Origin: Isoperla grammatica
Taxonomy: Eukaryota > Arthropoda > Insecta > Plecoptera > Perlodidae
Direction: 5' to 3'
NCBI GenBank assembly: GCA_945910005.1
Contig: OX246743.1
Location: 10,708,587-10,772,586 of the forward strand
Length of the DNA: 64,000 bases
Below, piece by piece: positions 33,401 to 44,800 of the stretch. The translations under genes were made by a program, and so were the position numbers. How positions within the stretch are numbered: the first letter of the stretch is position 1; the number at the start of each line of letters is the position of its first letter. The notes beneath the pieces were generated by a model. It made no database searches, was not told the origin of the DNA, and was given only the letters and a program-made list of their open reading frames with translations.

Positions 33401-35621
33401 TGAAAAATCCAAAATTGAAAAAAATAATACCAAAGATAGTAAGAAAATATACTAAAGAAATGAGCTATTAAAGGAGAAGAAGTAGAAAGTAGGAAACAAT
33501 ATGTGAAAAATATTTCATTAGAGAAGCTTCAAAAACACCCGAACTTCAATTGTGTAAGAGCATTCCATGATTGACAAATCCTGTAGTAGAACCCTTTCTG
33601 GTATAGCCTATTTCTGTTTTTGCGAAAGGGGGCCTGAGCAATAAGCTTCAACAAATTAGATCGCAAAATAATAGATTAGAGACTTGCAGTCCCACAAATG
33701 GGTCCAGATCCGTCCTCCCATGCAACATGCCTCAAATACTCCTATATGTAAATTGTGAAACTACACATATTTTGTATCTGCCTTGATTTCATCCGTACAG
33801 TGAAACCTTTTTTCTGTTACTGTAATCAAATTGTATTCTCACAAACTTAATTGGCTTGTTTTTCATCTGTTTTTGTACCTGGCTACTTCTTACGTTAGTT
33901 AGATATCTCGTTATTAGTTAATTTAATTAGTTAGTTATTAGTTATACTTGTTATGTTTGATGCACAGTTTAAAACGGCCAACGGCTGTATTTGTGTTAAA
34001 AATAAATAAAGAGATATTTATTTTGCACACAAATGGGTCCAGATCCGTCCTCCCATGCAAGATGCCACAAATACTCCTATTTGTACACTGGGAAGTAGGG
34101 ATGTAACTACACATATTTTGTAACCGCCTTGATTTCATTCGTAACATGAAAAGTTTTGTTCTGTTACTGTATCAAATTGTATTCTCACAAACTTAATTTG
34201 ATTTTTTTCATCTGTTTTTGTACCTGGCTACTTTTTACGTTAGTTAGATATCTCGTTATTAGTTCATTTAATTAGTTAGTTATAAGTTATACTTGTTATG
34301 TTTGATGCACAGTTTAAAACGGCCAACGGCTGTATTTGTGTTAAAAATAAATAAATAGATATTTTGCATTTAAAATAAACACATTTTCCAGCTAAACAAA
34401 AAAATGCCAAGTCACCTCTCTGCCATCGCTCCAGACACGATTGTCGTTGCGGTCGTGGCGAACGACAGCTGGAAGAGAAACGCACCGAATATCGGCCCCA
34501 TAAGAGGGTCGTCCATGTCTGTATCCACGAAGAAGTGGCCGAACGCAACGAAAGGGGTGTGTATTTCCCCGAAACTCAGACCGAAGCCGAACGCCCAGTA
34601 GGTCAGCCCGCCCAGAGCGACGTCGATGACATTCTTCATCATGATGTTCACTTCGTTCTTCACCGATACGCAGCCAGACTCCAGCATGCCGAAACCTAGC
34701 AACGTCACATTGATGTTCATTTAGAGCAGTAGTTAAGGCAGTTTACACACTTTCCAAAGATTTGAGATGTTGTTCTTAGACACGACTTTTCCTGTTTTAC
34801 TAGGATCGCTACTATTGGCCGGATTTATAAAAGGTCGCCTGTTATTGGCTGGGCTAAGAAGTTTAGGGATACGAACTAACAAGTTGCTATCGTTTCCACT
34901 TTTGTATAAGCTCTGAAATATAAGGAAGTTATGTGACCACTGTGATGCTACAGTACTGGATTGATTCAACTTCGTCTATCCTTAAATCTTAGGAAAGTAC
35001 ATAAGCCGACCTTTACTAAATTGGGTGATATCACCCCCTCTGAGGATGTCAAATGAAATGATTACAACTATGTACGCTTAATCGAAATATAAATAAATAA
35101 ATACATTTATATTATTATAGTCGACCCACAGCCCAAACATGGGAATCGAACCCTGGACCTACTGCATTGGAAGCAGAAATCAACCCACCACACCAGACAC
35201 ACTGAAAAAATTAGCATAAACCTGTTTAATTTAAATTGTGTATACAAAATTACTGCTGAGTAACTGAATTATAAAATTTTGAATTTAAATAACATTAGCA
35301 CCAAGAATTTATCTCAATATTAAATTATAAATGCATTTTAATTTTAATTAACAGAGTTTAAATTAAGGAGGGATTACCGCAAGTATGTAATAGCCTACAT
35401 GAATATGTAGGTCTAGAAGTAGGTCTAGAAGGTAGAAAGTCGTTATTTAATTTTGATTAAATTCATTCGTAATTTAATAAAAATTGCAATTAATAAATTT
35501 TTTTACCTGTTTGCATAGTGAAGATGATGAACGATGATGTCATTATCCAGTTTGTATCTTCCATGTTGATATCGAAGATACTAAGAATTTGTCGCGTGGA
35601 GTTTTGCGTCCCGTTATGCAT
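24264..35621 (-). CDS. AMT: Ammonium transporter, Amt/MEP family, ten exons
   Basis: An integral membrane channel-like transporter for ammonium. Exons in coding order: 35507-35621, 34416-34695, 32877-33034, 32303-32444, 30586-30764, 27729-27860, 26727-26822, 26416-26504, 25117-25294 and 24264-24511. All borders are GT-AG, all phases agree, and the total of 1617 nt gives 538 residues, usual for animal Amt proteins. Visible family marks: TMQTGFGMLESG (about 35-46), SGAMAERCNFKAY (126-138), DIAGSGPVHLIGG (170-182) with the first pore histidine H178, FNSGSTYG near 229, DDPVGASSVHG (326-336) with the second pore histidine H335, GLFAQD, and the cytoplasmic ELLGADLVEH motif. The tail after about 457 is Ser/Thr/Pro-rich and ends YAWIE. 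I chose the ATG at 35621 because the frame upstream of it starts only with GTG. Introns hold at least seven mobile elements; exons appear undamaged. Confidence 0.95.
25337..25550. mobile_element. piggyBac-like miniature element (214 bp) in an AMT intron
   Basis: Ends CTCTTTCA / TGAAAGAG are inverted and flanked by TTAA on both sides (25333-25336 and 25551-25554), the duplication specific to piggyBac transposons. Near the right end sits a perfect hairpin, CATTCGCATTAATGCGAATG. Confidence 0.7.
25621..26351. mobile_element. piggyBac-like non-autonomous element (731 bp) in an AMT intron
   Basis: It begins CCCTTTCGTAGGC and ends in the reverse complement of CCCTTTCATGGGC, with TTAA at 25617-25620 and 26352-26355. 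Short internal repeats of GTGGGAAGA (25636, 26208) and the inverted TTCCCAC occur near both ends. A run of about 20 T lies near 26250. No transposase frame. Confidence 0.78.
27073..27576. mobile_element. pogo-like miniature element with an internal insertion (504 bp)
   Basis: The right part (about 27413-27576) and the left end match the complete 175-bp copy at 37160-37334. Ends are CAGTAAAACTTCTTTA and the reverse complement of CAGTCAAACTTC, flanked by TA. About 320 bp interrupt it: TAAG microsatellite runs (27093-27162 and 27374-27411) on either side of a segment ending in AATAAAAGTGATCTTCAATCAATCA, which looks like a retroposon 3' tail. Confidence 0.75.
28383..28748 (+). pseudogene. C-terminal remnant of a Tigger/pogo transposase
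   Basis: A 121-codon frame starts with an AWATVKPETIAKCFRKAGFV segment, which matches the conserved C-terminal stretch of Tigger/CENP-B-like DDE transposases (AW..VTPETI.NCFR.AGF). An acidic tail follows (DDEAYDESDDES and later DLSDVDSVVE), also usual at the end of these proteins. DNA-binding and catalytic regions are absent, so it cannot act alone. Confidence 0.8.
28938..29220. mobile_element. hAT-type miniature element nested in the Tigger-like element (283 bp)
   Basis: Ends TAGAGATACGTGAAAATAGC and the reverse complement of TAGTGATACGTGAAAATAGC form 20-bp inverted repeats with one mismatch. An 8-bp duplication ATCATGAT flanks them at 28930-28937 and 29221-29228. An internal phrase ATAGATGCTACAAA(A/G)CGCTAT occurs twice as a direct repeat (about 28970 and 29161). 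Confidence 0.9.
30015..30452. mobile_element. hAT-type miniature element with TATCG subterminal arrays (438 bp)
   Basis: Inverted ends TAGGAATGTCAA(A)CGAT are flanked by GTTTTAAC (30007-30014) and GTTTTAAT (30453-30460), an 8-bp duplication with one change. Both subterminal regions are built from ATATCGCGATAAT-like words. It lies in an AMT intron, just upstream (in + coordinates) of exon 5. Confidence 0.88.
30925..32302. other. AMT intron 4, no gene seen
   Basis: I find no exon or intact element. A possible retroposon tail (AATAAATAAAAAATAAAAAAA) is near 31270. Frames at 31894-32124 are short and lack splice signals. Confidence 0.45.
33035..33692. other. AMT intron 2 proximal part, no gene seen
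   Basis: AT-rich intron sequence; nothing recognised beyond short A-rich runs between 33290 and 33480. Confidence 0.45.
33693..34372. repeat. 335-bp tandem duplication of a retroposon-like segment in an AMT intron
   Basis: The segment from CACAAATGGGTCCAGATCCG at 33693 to the AATAAATAAA tail near 34020 is repeated from 34028 to about 34372 with a few changes. Each copy ends in GGCTGTATTTGTGTTAAAAA plus AATAAA repeats, resembling the 3' end of a non-LTR retrotransposon. Two tails in the same orientation suggest a tandem duplication or a second insertion at the tail of the first. Confidence 0.85.
34700..35506. other. AMT intron 1
   Basis: No coding sequence recognised. It contains a tRNA-Gly-like SINE head at 35125-35206 and an AATAAATAAATA tail next to it. 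Confidence 0.5.
35125..35206 (-). repeat. tRNA-Gly-derived SINE head
   Basis: On the minus strand the order is a degenerate A-box (GGTGTGGTGGG), an anticodon-arm-like CTGC TTCCAAT GCAG with a seven-base loop containing TCC, and a perfect B-box GGTTCGATTCC. This resembles tRNA-Gly(TCC), although the arms are not complete. An AT-rich AAATAAATA tract lies downstream on the plus side at about 35090. Confidence 0.6.
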
Positions 35622-36467
35622 TTTGATGGATAGTGATCGTCCCCCGTGATAAGATGCAAACTCCACCGCAGCCCTTTGAACACTGACCACTTTCTAGCGA
35701 CTAATTCTCAAGATAGACTGAAGGAACCGAGGTAGAAATTGTACACCCAAAACATATTAACTATTTACGATTACACTGAAGGTCTAGAACTCATTATGTT
35801 TTCATGATGTTTTTGCATCTTGATCAAGGGCTACTGATCATATGCACTTGGCCTTGGGTACAGTTGATGTCAAAAATCACTACCGTGATTATTGGGTTTT
35901 AATTTAAGTCTTAAGTTTAAGTACAATGAGGCAACTTGTAGCGATGGATTTTCAGACTTTTTCTTAATGTAAGATTGAAATCTAGACAAACAGAGAATAA
36001 GTAACAAAGTGTATGAAATTTCCAGATTAACCCACATATTAAGAAAAGCCTATGCTGTCTAAACCCAGCCATAGGTGACTCAATAGAATAGAATAGAACA
36101 GATCCTAGATTATAATGAATGTCTGTGTCCGGCTCAGATGCATCCACCCCAAAAAACAGCGGCATGTGTTGCTTTCTCTACTACTATGTGTATTAAGAAA
36201 GTGAGCTTCAAGCTCCAAATCACAAAACACTAACCTATTTACAGGTGAAATAGATGTTTAAATAAAAAATGTTGCATGAATTGAATACATAGCATACATC
36301 TACCATACTTGTTTCAACAACAAAGCAAAACAAAATGAAGAACTAGTTTGTAAGGATAACAGACTAACCTTTAACTAACTAAAAAACTAAAAAGGTTATG
36401 AAAGTAGGTGTCAATCGGCTGGAATGGTATTTAGCCATTATATATAATGGCAGTAGCCATTCTTCTC

Positions 36468-36503
36468 TCGAGTGAGCAAGACCTCGGTCGAAACGTCTCG
36501 TTA
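36468..36503 (+). ncRNA. Possible degenerate hammerhead-ribozyme motif
   Basis: GTGAGCA (36472-36478) sits where the CUGANGA core would be. It is followed by one extra base, a three-pair stem GAC/GTC with loop CTCG (36480-36489), then GAAACGTC (36490-36497). CGA before the core could pair with TCG after the cleavage position. The substitutions relative to the consensus are C3 to G and G8 to C, which would restore the known C3-G8 base pair. Flanks give no further support, so this is tentative. Confidence 0.3.
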
Positions 36504-37159
36504 TATTTTGTATTATGTCTCTTATGTGTACTTCAAACTCGCAAATCCGTCATCTTACTACACGAAGGTAAGCTGTTGGATCCTTTCCTCACTTAATATA
36601 CTAAAAACTAAAAAACTAACTAACTTTAACTAACTTGAAATGAAGTAGGCAAACAACTGATCAGACCTCCACAATACCTTACCACTGGTGAAAAATTCAA
36701 TAATACTATTTTCGGTATTCAACCATTCATGGCCAATCACAACCCCAGTGTTTGTGATGTTTTAATTTAAGAACCGGGTCAATAAAATTAAAATTACATT
36801 GATGCTTTTCGACTATTTTTAGTTATTCCACCTTGTAGCATGGTGAATGCCCCCATGCCAGTGGCATGTCACAAAGACAATATGATTTCATTTTCATTCA
36901 TTTCATGCAAGGCCAGCCAAGAATACTTGAGCAGCAAACTCATTTTAGCTAGGAAATGTATTCTTATTCCCATTACATAATTCGAATTTGACACTTTAAA
37001 ATTTCAAACATTATTTCAAATGAAATATTCTCACAGCGAATATCGAGTAAACAACATTTTACAATGTACGGGCTTAGTGGTATTTAGTGATAAAGTCTAG
37101 GCCAACTCGAAAATGAAATTTAGGCCTAAGTCAAATAAGACCCAATGTAGTGTGTTGTA

Positions 37160-37334
37160 CAGTAAAACTTCTTTATAACGAACTCTTGGGGGCCAGATTA
37201 TTATTTTGTTATAAAGAACATTTCTTTCTAAAGATGGTACCCTTACGTGCCTAAGAACGATATGGGACCTCAAAAACAGTTCGTTATATAGACCATTTTG
37301 TTATAAAGACGTTTTTTATAAAGAAGTTTCACTG
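37160..37334. mobile_element. pogo-like miniature element (175 bp)
   Basis: Ends CAGTAAAACTTCTTTATAA and the reverse complement of CAGTGAAACTTCTTTATAA are flanked by TA. A second, interrupted copy is at 27073-27576. The internal sequence also has pairs of GTTATA(A/T)AGA words facing each other. Non-autonomous. Confidence 0.82.
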
Positions 37335-37623
37335 TAGTTATAGTTTGGTGTAAATTGGCTCTGAATACCTGTCATTACCTGAATTTTTAAATAAGTAAAT
37401 AAATAAATTATAGATATACCCATGGGCTAGTTTCACAATTGATTGAACAAGAGGTCAAGCTTTGAGTACACGTATCTGTTTTTTCCCTTCAACTCAATTT
37501 ACATGTAATAAGTAATTTACCTGCTTTAAGCATTTTTTCGTCAACATGGTATGACACATTCTAAATGGGCTGTAGAAACTTCCTAGAATCGCCCGACTGG
37601 CGATCATCAATCCACATAGGATT

Positions 37624-37668
37624 GCAGAGTTGAAATATTTAGTTAGATTCTAAACATTTCAACTCTGC
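37624..37668. repeat. Short inverted repeat (hairpin)
   Basis: GCAGAGTTGAAAT is followed after about 19 bases by its exact reverse complement, and five more pairs extend it with one mismatch. The loop is about seven bases. No T-run follows, so this is not an obvious terminator. Confidence 0.7.
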
Positions 37669-38862
37669 AGACACGACGCCTTAAAGTTTCTGTACATAAG
37701 ATGCACACTGTAACACTAGGCCTACATAGGCTACTTTTTGGTGAGAACAAACATAACAAAATAACACAAACTCACAATGTATGAGATAACATATTTATGA
37801 ACACTTTGACATTTAAATACAATGAGATCACAGATCAATCACATCACATGTTATAGACAACATGTTTGCTACAAACAAACATGGAAGCCCATTCATATGG
37901 TACAAGGGCAAAAAATAAATCATCAAAATATGTATTCATTTGTCTAACTAAATATTGAGATAGCAAACAAAAACGTTTCACATTGTACAGTAGGCCTATA
38001 TCAAATAGAAAAACTTTTATTTTTGTTAAATTAAGGCTATTACAGAGATTTTGAACGTAACGTATTTAAAGTAAAAACAGAACAAGCAAATATTTGAAAT
38101 AGTAAGTAGGCCTACGTCCACTGTTCCCAGATTCACTACTGCTCAAGCTCTTAATCTTATGGCACAGAATCGTGATTGTCCGTCACTAAATAGTAAATAA
38201 TAAGTCTACTTTTCATTCAGTATGGGTAGGCCTATGGTTAATGGTATACAAAATTAAAAACGAAACATTAATTCTATAATGTAGAGAAGAGAAAACATCT
38301 CAATATGCAATGCTGGAAAGTACATAAGCTACATTTCTTTATATAATATACCGGTACGGCAGGCGGTACATAAAGATTATTTTGAAGGCATTTTAAGCTC
38401 ACAGGGTGCCATGAAACACTACGAACTATTTAGTATTTACACAATTTACAGGGTTACAACATACAAGTATAAATGGAAGTAAAAAAAAGCTCATACCTTC
38501 ACAATCATCAGGTATCATAGATATTTCAAAAAAATTATACTAGGCCTATGTTTAACTAGGTACTAAAGTTTATGTAAATTGTAGGCCTAATACTGTAACT
38601 AGGTGGCACTTAAAATCAACTGCGACCTCTTTCATACATGTAAAATTCTCCAAGTATGAATAAAGATTACAAGTGTGAAGTGAAACAAGATCACAATGTC
38701 AATACATAATAGGTAGATTTAAGGCAAACAATAACCGAGACTATTAGTAGTCCGTTTGTACTTGCAATTGTGTTTTCTCACCTGTGACCTCTTTTTCACC
38801 ACAAGTACAGAAAAGTAGGTAACTTAGGTAATTTGGTTGACTGATCAGAATATTACTATATG

Positions 38863-41800
38863 CTATAGTCCTCCTTGTCCCTTTCTCCCCAGCATACACT
38901 TCAAATATTCGTTATATTGAATATGCCACCTCATTTGAGCTAGCTGTGCTCTCCACAATCTGTGCTGTTTGTCCGTTTCCGGATAGTTGTGCGACTGTTG
39001 GAAATACTGGCCACCACCGGAGGGCCACTGAATGTTTCCGTAGGGATTCGTTGACGTGCGTTGATAATTAAACTGATTTCTACCCGTCTCCTGTGCATTT
39101 TGAGGGCGACTTTGCACGTTTGTTTTATTTAACGAACTATAAGGTATTGGATTATTATGGAACTCACACGTATGAGGAATGGATGAATAACTTTTCTGGA
39201 AGGATTTGGTCTCGTCTTTTTCTACCTCTTCGACACATGCTTCGGCAACACGGGAGGAAGGGATTGATGTCTTCATCCAGTTGTCCGTAGGCCTACAACT
39301 TGATGGACGATATGACTCTACTTTAGGAAGTCTACTATTACCACAGGAAACACTTTGCTTGTATAATTCTACCTCATCGTATTCTTCGTCAGTTGAAGAA
39401 TCGCTTGAAAGATTATTATCCCGTTGAGGAAGTCGTCTATTAGGGAGACTATATGGAACACTTTGCTTATACAATGCATTCTCATCACATTCTTCTTCCG
39501 ACGAGGAACTGGCTACGTGATACGAGTCCGTTTTAGTAAGACGTCTATTACTACAGCGTTGCTTGTATAGTTCAACGGCGTCGTCTTCAGACGAGGAACT
39601 GCTGTCGCCGTCCGTCACTTCGGGTGGGCGAAGATTCCGAAGAGGCATCTTACTTTTAACTTGTGAACAACTTTGCTTACCAAGTTCTGCTGCATTATTA
39701 TTATAGTAATCATGACCGTCATTCTCACTACCATCTTCATCGTTGTCGGATGTGGACTCCTCACACGATGGGTTGCTTATTTCTAAATAGTTGCCTTCGT
39801 GTTCTGTAATTAAAGATTCAGTTGAAAGTTAGGCATTCACTCTGTTAGTGGTAGTGGACGTTAATTTTCAGTACCGGTACCAAGTATGATACTCAAGGAT
39901 TCAATGTTGTTTCAAGTTAAGATATCTGTACCTACAGTGTGCCTCTTTAAACCAGGGTTGATGGAACAAACTATTTAACTAAATGTTACTTTGTAAAATA
40001 AAGTCCCACAAGCCATGTATAAATTTGTCAAATACCCTACCTACCGGTATAAAGTTTTCCCCTATAACATTCAATAAATTGTAAACCCCTAAAAGCGAAC
40101 CAAAAAAGGATATGTAACACAAGTAACATTCTACCGCTAATCTCATGTCAAATTTCCACCACTTATCACGAAGTTAGTGTACATCATTATTTTGTGGTGG
40201 TGTTCAGCTAAACATGAAAAATGAAAATTAATAAAACTAGAAACATTTGCAGTTGCATCTGATGCCCGACCCACGTGAGCCTGCAATGTGAGCGATTGTA
40301 GATATAGTGCGGTCAATTTATTTGATTCTTTGCAGAGTAGCTTACCTTTTTTTCTAATGAAAATAACTTGAGAAATCTCAGCTCCTTCAGATTGTCTCTG
40401 CACATCCGCGATCTTTGGAATAGAAAGAGATTCTTTACGAGCGAATTTAGAAGAGCATGGGCCGCCAACCTGTGTTAGCATACATTTCTCAATATTCATT
40501 TTACGTTGTTTGCTTTCTGGTTTCTGAGGGGCTGAATGTGGCATCGAGCTGGTGATCAAGTTCCCTCTCTGTGCGCTTTCACGAGGTTGGATGACTTTCT
40601 CGCGCGTGTCCCCTGAACCAACCCGAGCACTCGAACTCTCTTTGCAATCCTTATCTTTTGGTAGAAAAGTCTTTTTAATGCTTTTTGAATCCACAGAGGT
40701 ATCTATAGTTGTTTGATCCTTTGCAGAAATATCGACGACAGATTTTCTTGATTCTGGCATAACGGGCACTAGGCCTACAGCACAGTCGTTTACATTGGAT
40801 ACATCATTAACACTTGTGGAACTATCACATGACAATAAAACTGCTGCAGGCTCTTTCGTACATATGTTTCCTTTAAGAATATCAACATTTATGTTTGTGC
40901 CTTCTTTTGTCCTAGTATCCGGTCTATATTTAGCATCTAATGGAAGAGCTGTAATTAGATGAGCCAGTAAATCTTCCGTTTCCCAATGGGAAGCTTCCTC
41001 GCGTACAGCAGACGTCGCCTTTTCGTACTCTTGACGAATCGATTCGCGCAGGTAGTTGTAATCTTCCACGCTCGGACGACATTCGGCTGGCTCGGACCGA
41101 GTGACCTCCTCGATTCTTGCAGTACCTTCGTCAAACGTACTAAGGGAATCACAGAGATCTTTGTACGATTCCAGTGCGACGGTTTCGTTCCTTGACGGCA
41201 GAGTACTCATGACTCGTGCTACTATCCCGTCGTGTTGCTCTATACTTACGTCAGCACATTTCTCCTCGCGACGCTCCGTACTTACGTCGGCACATTTCTC
41301 CTCGCGACGCTCCGTACTTACGTCGGCACATTTTTCCTCACGACGCTCCGTACTTACGTCGGCACATTTCTCCTCGTGACGCTCGGTACTTACGTCAGCA
41401 CATTTCTCCTCGCGACGCTCCGTACTTACGTCGGTACATTTCTCCTCGCGACGCTCCGTACTTACGTCGGCACATTTTTCCTCACGACGCTCCGTACTTA
41501 CGTCGGCACATTTCTCCTCGTGACGCTCGGTACTTACGTCAGCACATTTCTCCTTTACAGGCTTCTTTGATTTTTTTCTTTGTTTCTTTGATGTTGCCGC
41601 TTTCTTCTCTGTATGAATTGTCTGATCCAAGCTTTCAACATAGGATGAGTGTTGTACCGGTATATCTGTAGTGTCCAACAACCCATTGGAAGATGCTGTT
41701 TCTAATCTAGAATTTTCTTTCGTTTCGAAATTATTGGCAAATAAAGAAGACTTATTTTGTTCTATAACCTCAACAGGTTGAGATGTTTTCTTTCCTAGTT

Positions 41801-44800
41801 GACCAATAGTCTTAGCACGTGCTTTCTTACTTGCGACCACGGAAGGAAGTTTTACTGACACTTTTTGATTAACTTCTGATAAATCTTCTCGCATTGTATT
41901 CTTGTTACGAAGCGGTGCCGTTGCAGGTAGTTCATTACTTTGCTCTTGGACACCACTGATCACGTTATTGTTATTTTCTGTTGAGTTTAATCCATTTATT
42001 GACTTCTCATGGTTAACATCATTTTCGTGTTCATCTATTGTCCTGTTTATATTCTGAGCAGTTGGTAATCTGTCTCGTGGTGACGATCTACCATTAATAC
42101 TGGTGTTACCATGATCATTTGTCACGATATCATTTATCCCATTAACGTCTTCTTCAACTTTGATCTGAGAGTCACTAGACTTCTTCATAAACTCATCCAT
42201 TTCAGCGCTAAAGGGGCTCTTTACTGCCTCAGCAGCTTCTTCTTCCGGTGTCAAGACGATCCCGTGAACTTTCTCGAAACACGAATCGTCCGTCGTCCAC
42301 AGATCTTTTGGCAGATCGTGACTCGGGAGCAGCATAACATTTTGAGCTTCACCGCCGATCTTTCCGAGTATCTTTCTGAAATAAGTGGAAACAAATAGGC
42401 CTATAAACGTGCTTAAACTTCAAGCTGGTTTCAAGGGTATGATACACAAACTGAAAGAAGAAGAGGTGAAACAAACAATATACATTTGATATGATTATCA
42501 TCTTTTCACAGCCCAAAAAGCCCAAGGTTATCAATTTACTAAAATTAATTTCTCAAAGCCTTAGTGCACACAAATATTATCATAGACCTATGTCTTTTGT
42601 TAGATAGTATGTAGGCCTAGGAGCCAAAAAAAGCTCTTAATTGATGTTGTCTGAACTGTCATTACTTGGCAATACTGTAACACGGTTGTTTTGTTTTGGC
42701 AGACAATGTGGCCGCAACGGGCGTAATGTGAATACACCCGACGGTCTCAATGTTCACATCTCTGGTCGTACCTGAACTCCCGCAGTTCCTCTCCGTCGGC
42801 CACCATCTGTATGACGATACCGTGCGACCCGTACCGGCCGGCGCGACCGATGCGATGTAGGTACGTAGCGCTGTCGTACGGCACGTCCAGGTTTATCACC
42901 AGGTTCACGTTCTCCGCGTCGATGCCTGCAGACGCAACAATACCGGACCAAGATTAGTCGTGGGTAAATTTCCATTGAAAAGTAATGCCATTACTCATTA
43001 CGGTACCTACTATACAAAAAAAGTGTTTACAATGCATTTGTTGTAATTATTCTAAATTTTCACCCTGTGTACAGGCCAGAGATGGAGGCAGTCTTGTATT
43101 GGATAGCAAGAAAGAAGAATGGCTGAAGAGGCCAACTCTGCACAAGAAAAAAAAAATTACCCCAATAAGAAAGCAATGAAGTGACATATGAGGGCAGGCT
43201 ACTTCATTCTGAAAATAAAGAAGAAACCTTTTTTTTTAAATCTCTTATGCCAAGATGGCTTTTTCAGCCATTCTCTTGTCTAATTATCCAATATAAAATG
43301 GCTTCCTTTCCTGACCTGGTCATGTCTTCTTAAGGTAGGCCTATCAATAAAATACAGTTAATGTTGTGTGGTTTAATATATTGCGACTGTCAGCCGACAT
43401 CAACAGTCTTGCAGTGAGTTTCCATTTTATATATTTTTTTTATAAAAAAATGTTAAATAAAAACAAGTGTTTACAATGCATTTGATTTAATTTTTCTAAA
43501 TTTTCACCCTGTGGCAGCCACCTAATTTGGTCTAAAATGGACTGCCTACGAACCGTCGTTTCCACTGATTCTAAATAATTATAAATAAATAATATTAATA
43601 AATAATGATTGGCCAAATAGGCCAATTGCAGGCATATGAGAAGGAGAAGAAGAAGAGAATGAGATCTGAGAGGGTTAAGACTTATGCAAGCTACCAACAC
43701 GAAAGACTCACCTCTAGCGGTCAGGTCGGTGGATAGCAGGACGCGACAACGAAACTCTCGGAGGCTCTCGACGGCCTCGTTGCGCCTCTTCTGGTCCATC
43801 TTGCTCGAGATCCAGACGGCCGGCCAGCCGACGCAGCCGAGCCGCGTGCAGATGCTCTCCGCCCTCGTGTGGTAGTTGGAGAACACGAGACACTGGCGGA
43901 ACGTGATGAACTTGAGCAGACGGAAGAGTTCTTCGATCTTGTCCTGGACCTTTCACACAAATTAAAAGATCGTTTACCTAGGTGAACCTGAAGAGGTAAT
44001 TGACACTATACTAGGTGCAAAAGGGGGTTAATCACCTAGGGACATTAATGCAGTCATTCCTCACGTGCTCCGCCTTTTCTCAGACTCGCCCAATCAACAA
44101 TCACAGAGTAATATTGCCTAGTATACTGCTCTGTGGTTGGTGGTTGGGCGAGTCTGAGGAAAGGCTGAGTTGAGGAGCATGCGAGGAATAACTATGCATT
44201 TGACCCTAGTCTGGTAGTTTTGAAGACTGGAATTTTAAAAGCCATTTTTTCTACTTCCCATTGGACATTGTATATAAATTACTCCTCTGCTAGGTTATAG
44301 GTAGAGATCCTTGTAAATGGTTTTATTTTTTAGCATATTTTGTTTTATTAAATCCAAATTTCGCTGTTGAGCAGTAATTTCAGCTTTTTGGCGGTGTTTC
44401 AATTTTAATTTACCAAATCTAATTTGTATCTAGTATTCTAACGTATGTGGCATGCCTACATTGTCGCGAAAGAAAAGAAGACAAAAAAGAAAGCTGTAGC
44501 TCGGAATGCAGTCGACGCACAAGCTACGAGAAAAATCTGTTGCGAGCCGGTTTGGCAGGGGTGGAAGGGTTACTGCAGGCACTGCAGAAAATGTTGAAAA
44601 TTACGTTTTTGACAGAAATTCGGCGATTTCGCGTCGATTCAACTGCTTCAGTCTTTTTCGTTTTATATAACAGTAAACTTATGCTATTTCGCGTATACAC
44701 GGGATTTCGTTTTATTTCGCGATTCAAAATGACTATTTTAGGACTCACAACAGACTGTCATGCCAACATATTTCAATTGCTGCACGTTTCAAGTGATTTC

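Larger units (their letters stand above)
35622..38862. other. Intergenic region between AMT (5' end) and DDX20 (3' end)
   Basis: No gene recognised. It contains a hammerhead-like motif at 36468-36503, a pogo-type miniature element at 37160-37334 and a hairpin at 37624-37668. Several TAGGCCTA palindromes occur after 37.7 kb. The right part should include the DDX20 3' UTR; the nearest minus-strand AATAAA I noticed is far away, near 38016. Confidence 0.5.

Noticed and set aside
41216..41671. Plus-strand repeat frames (…[12 protein letters not shown]…)
   Set aside because: They are the antisense of the DDX20 36-bp coding minisatellite, whose minus-strand frame is supported by the flanking helicase exons.
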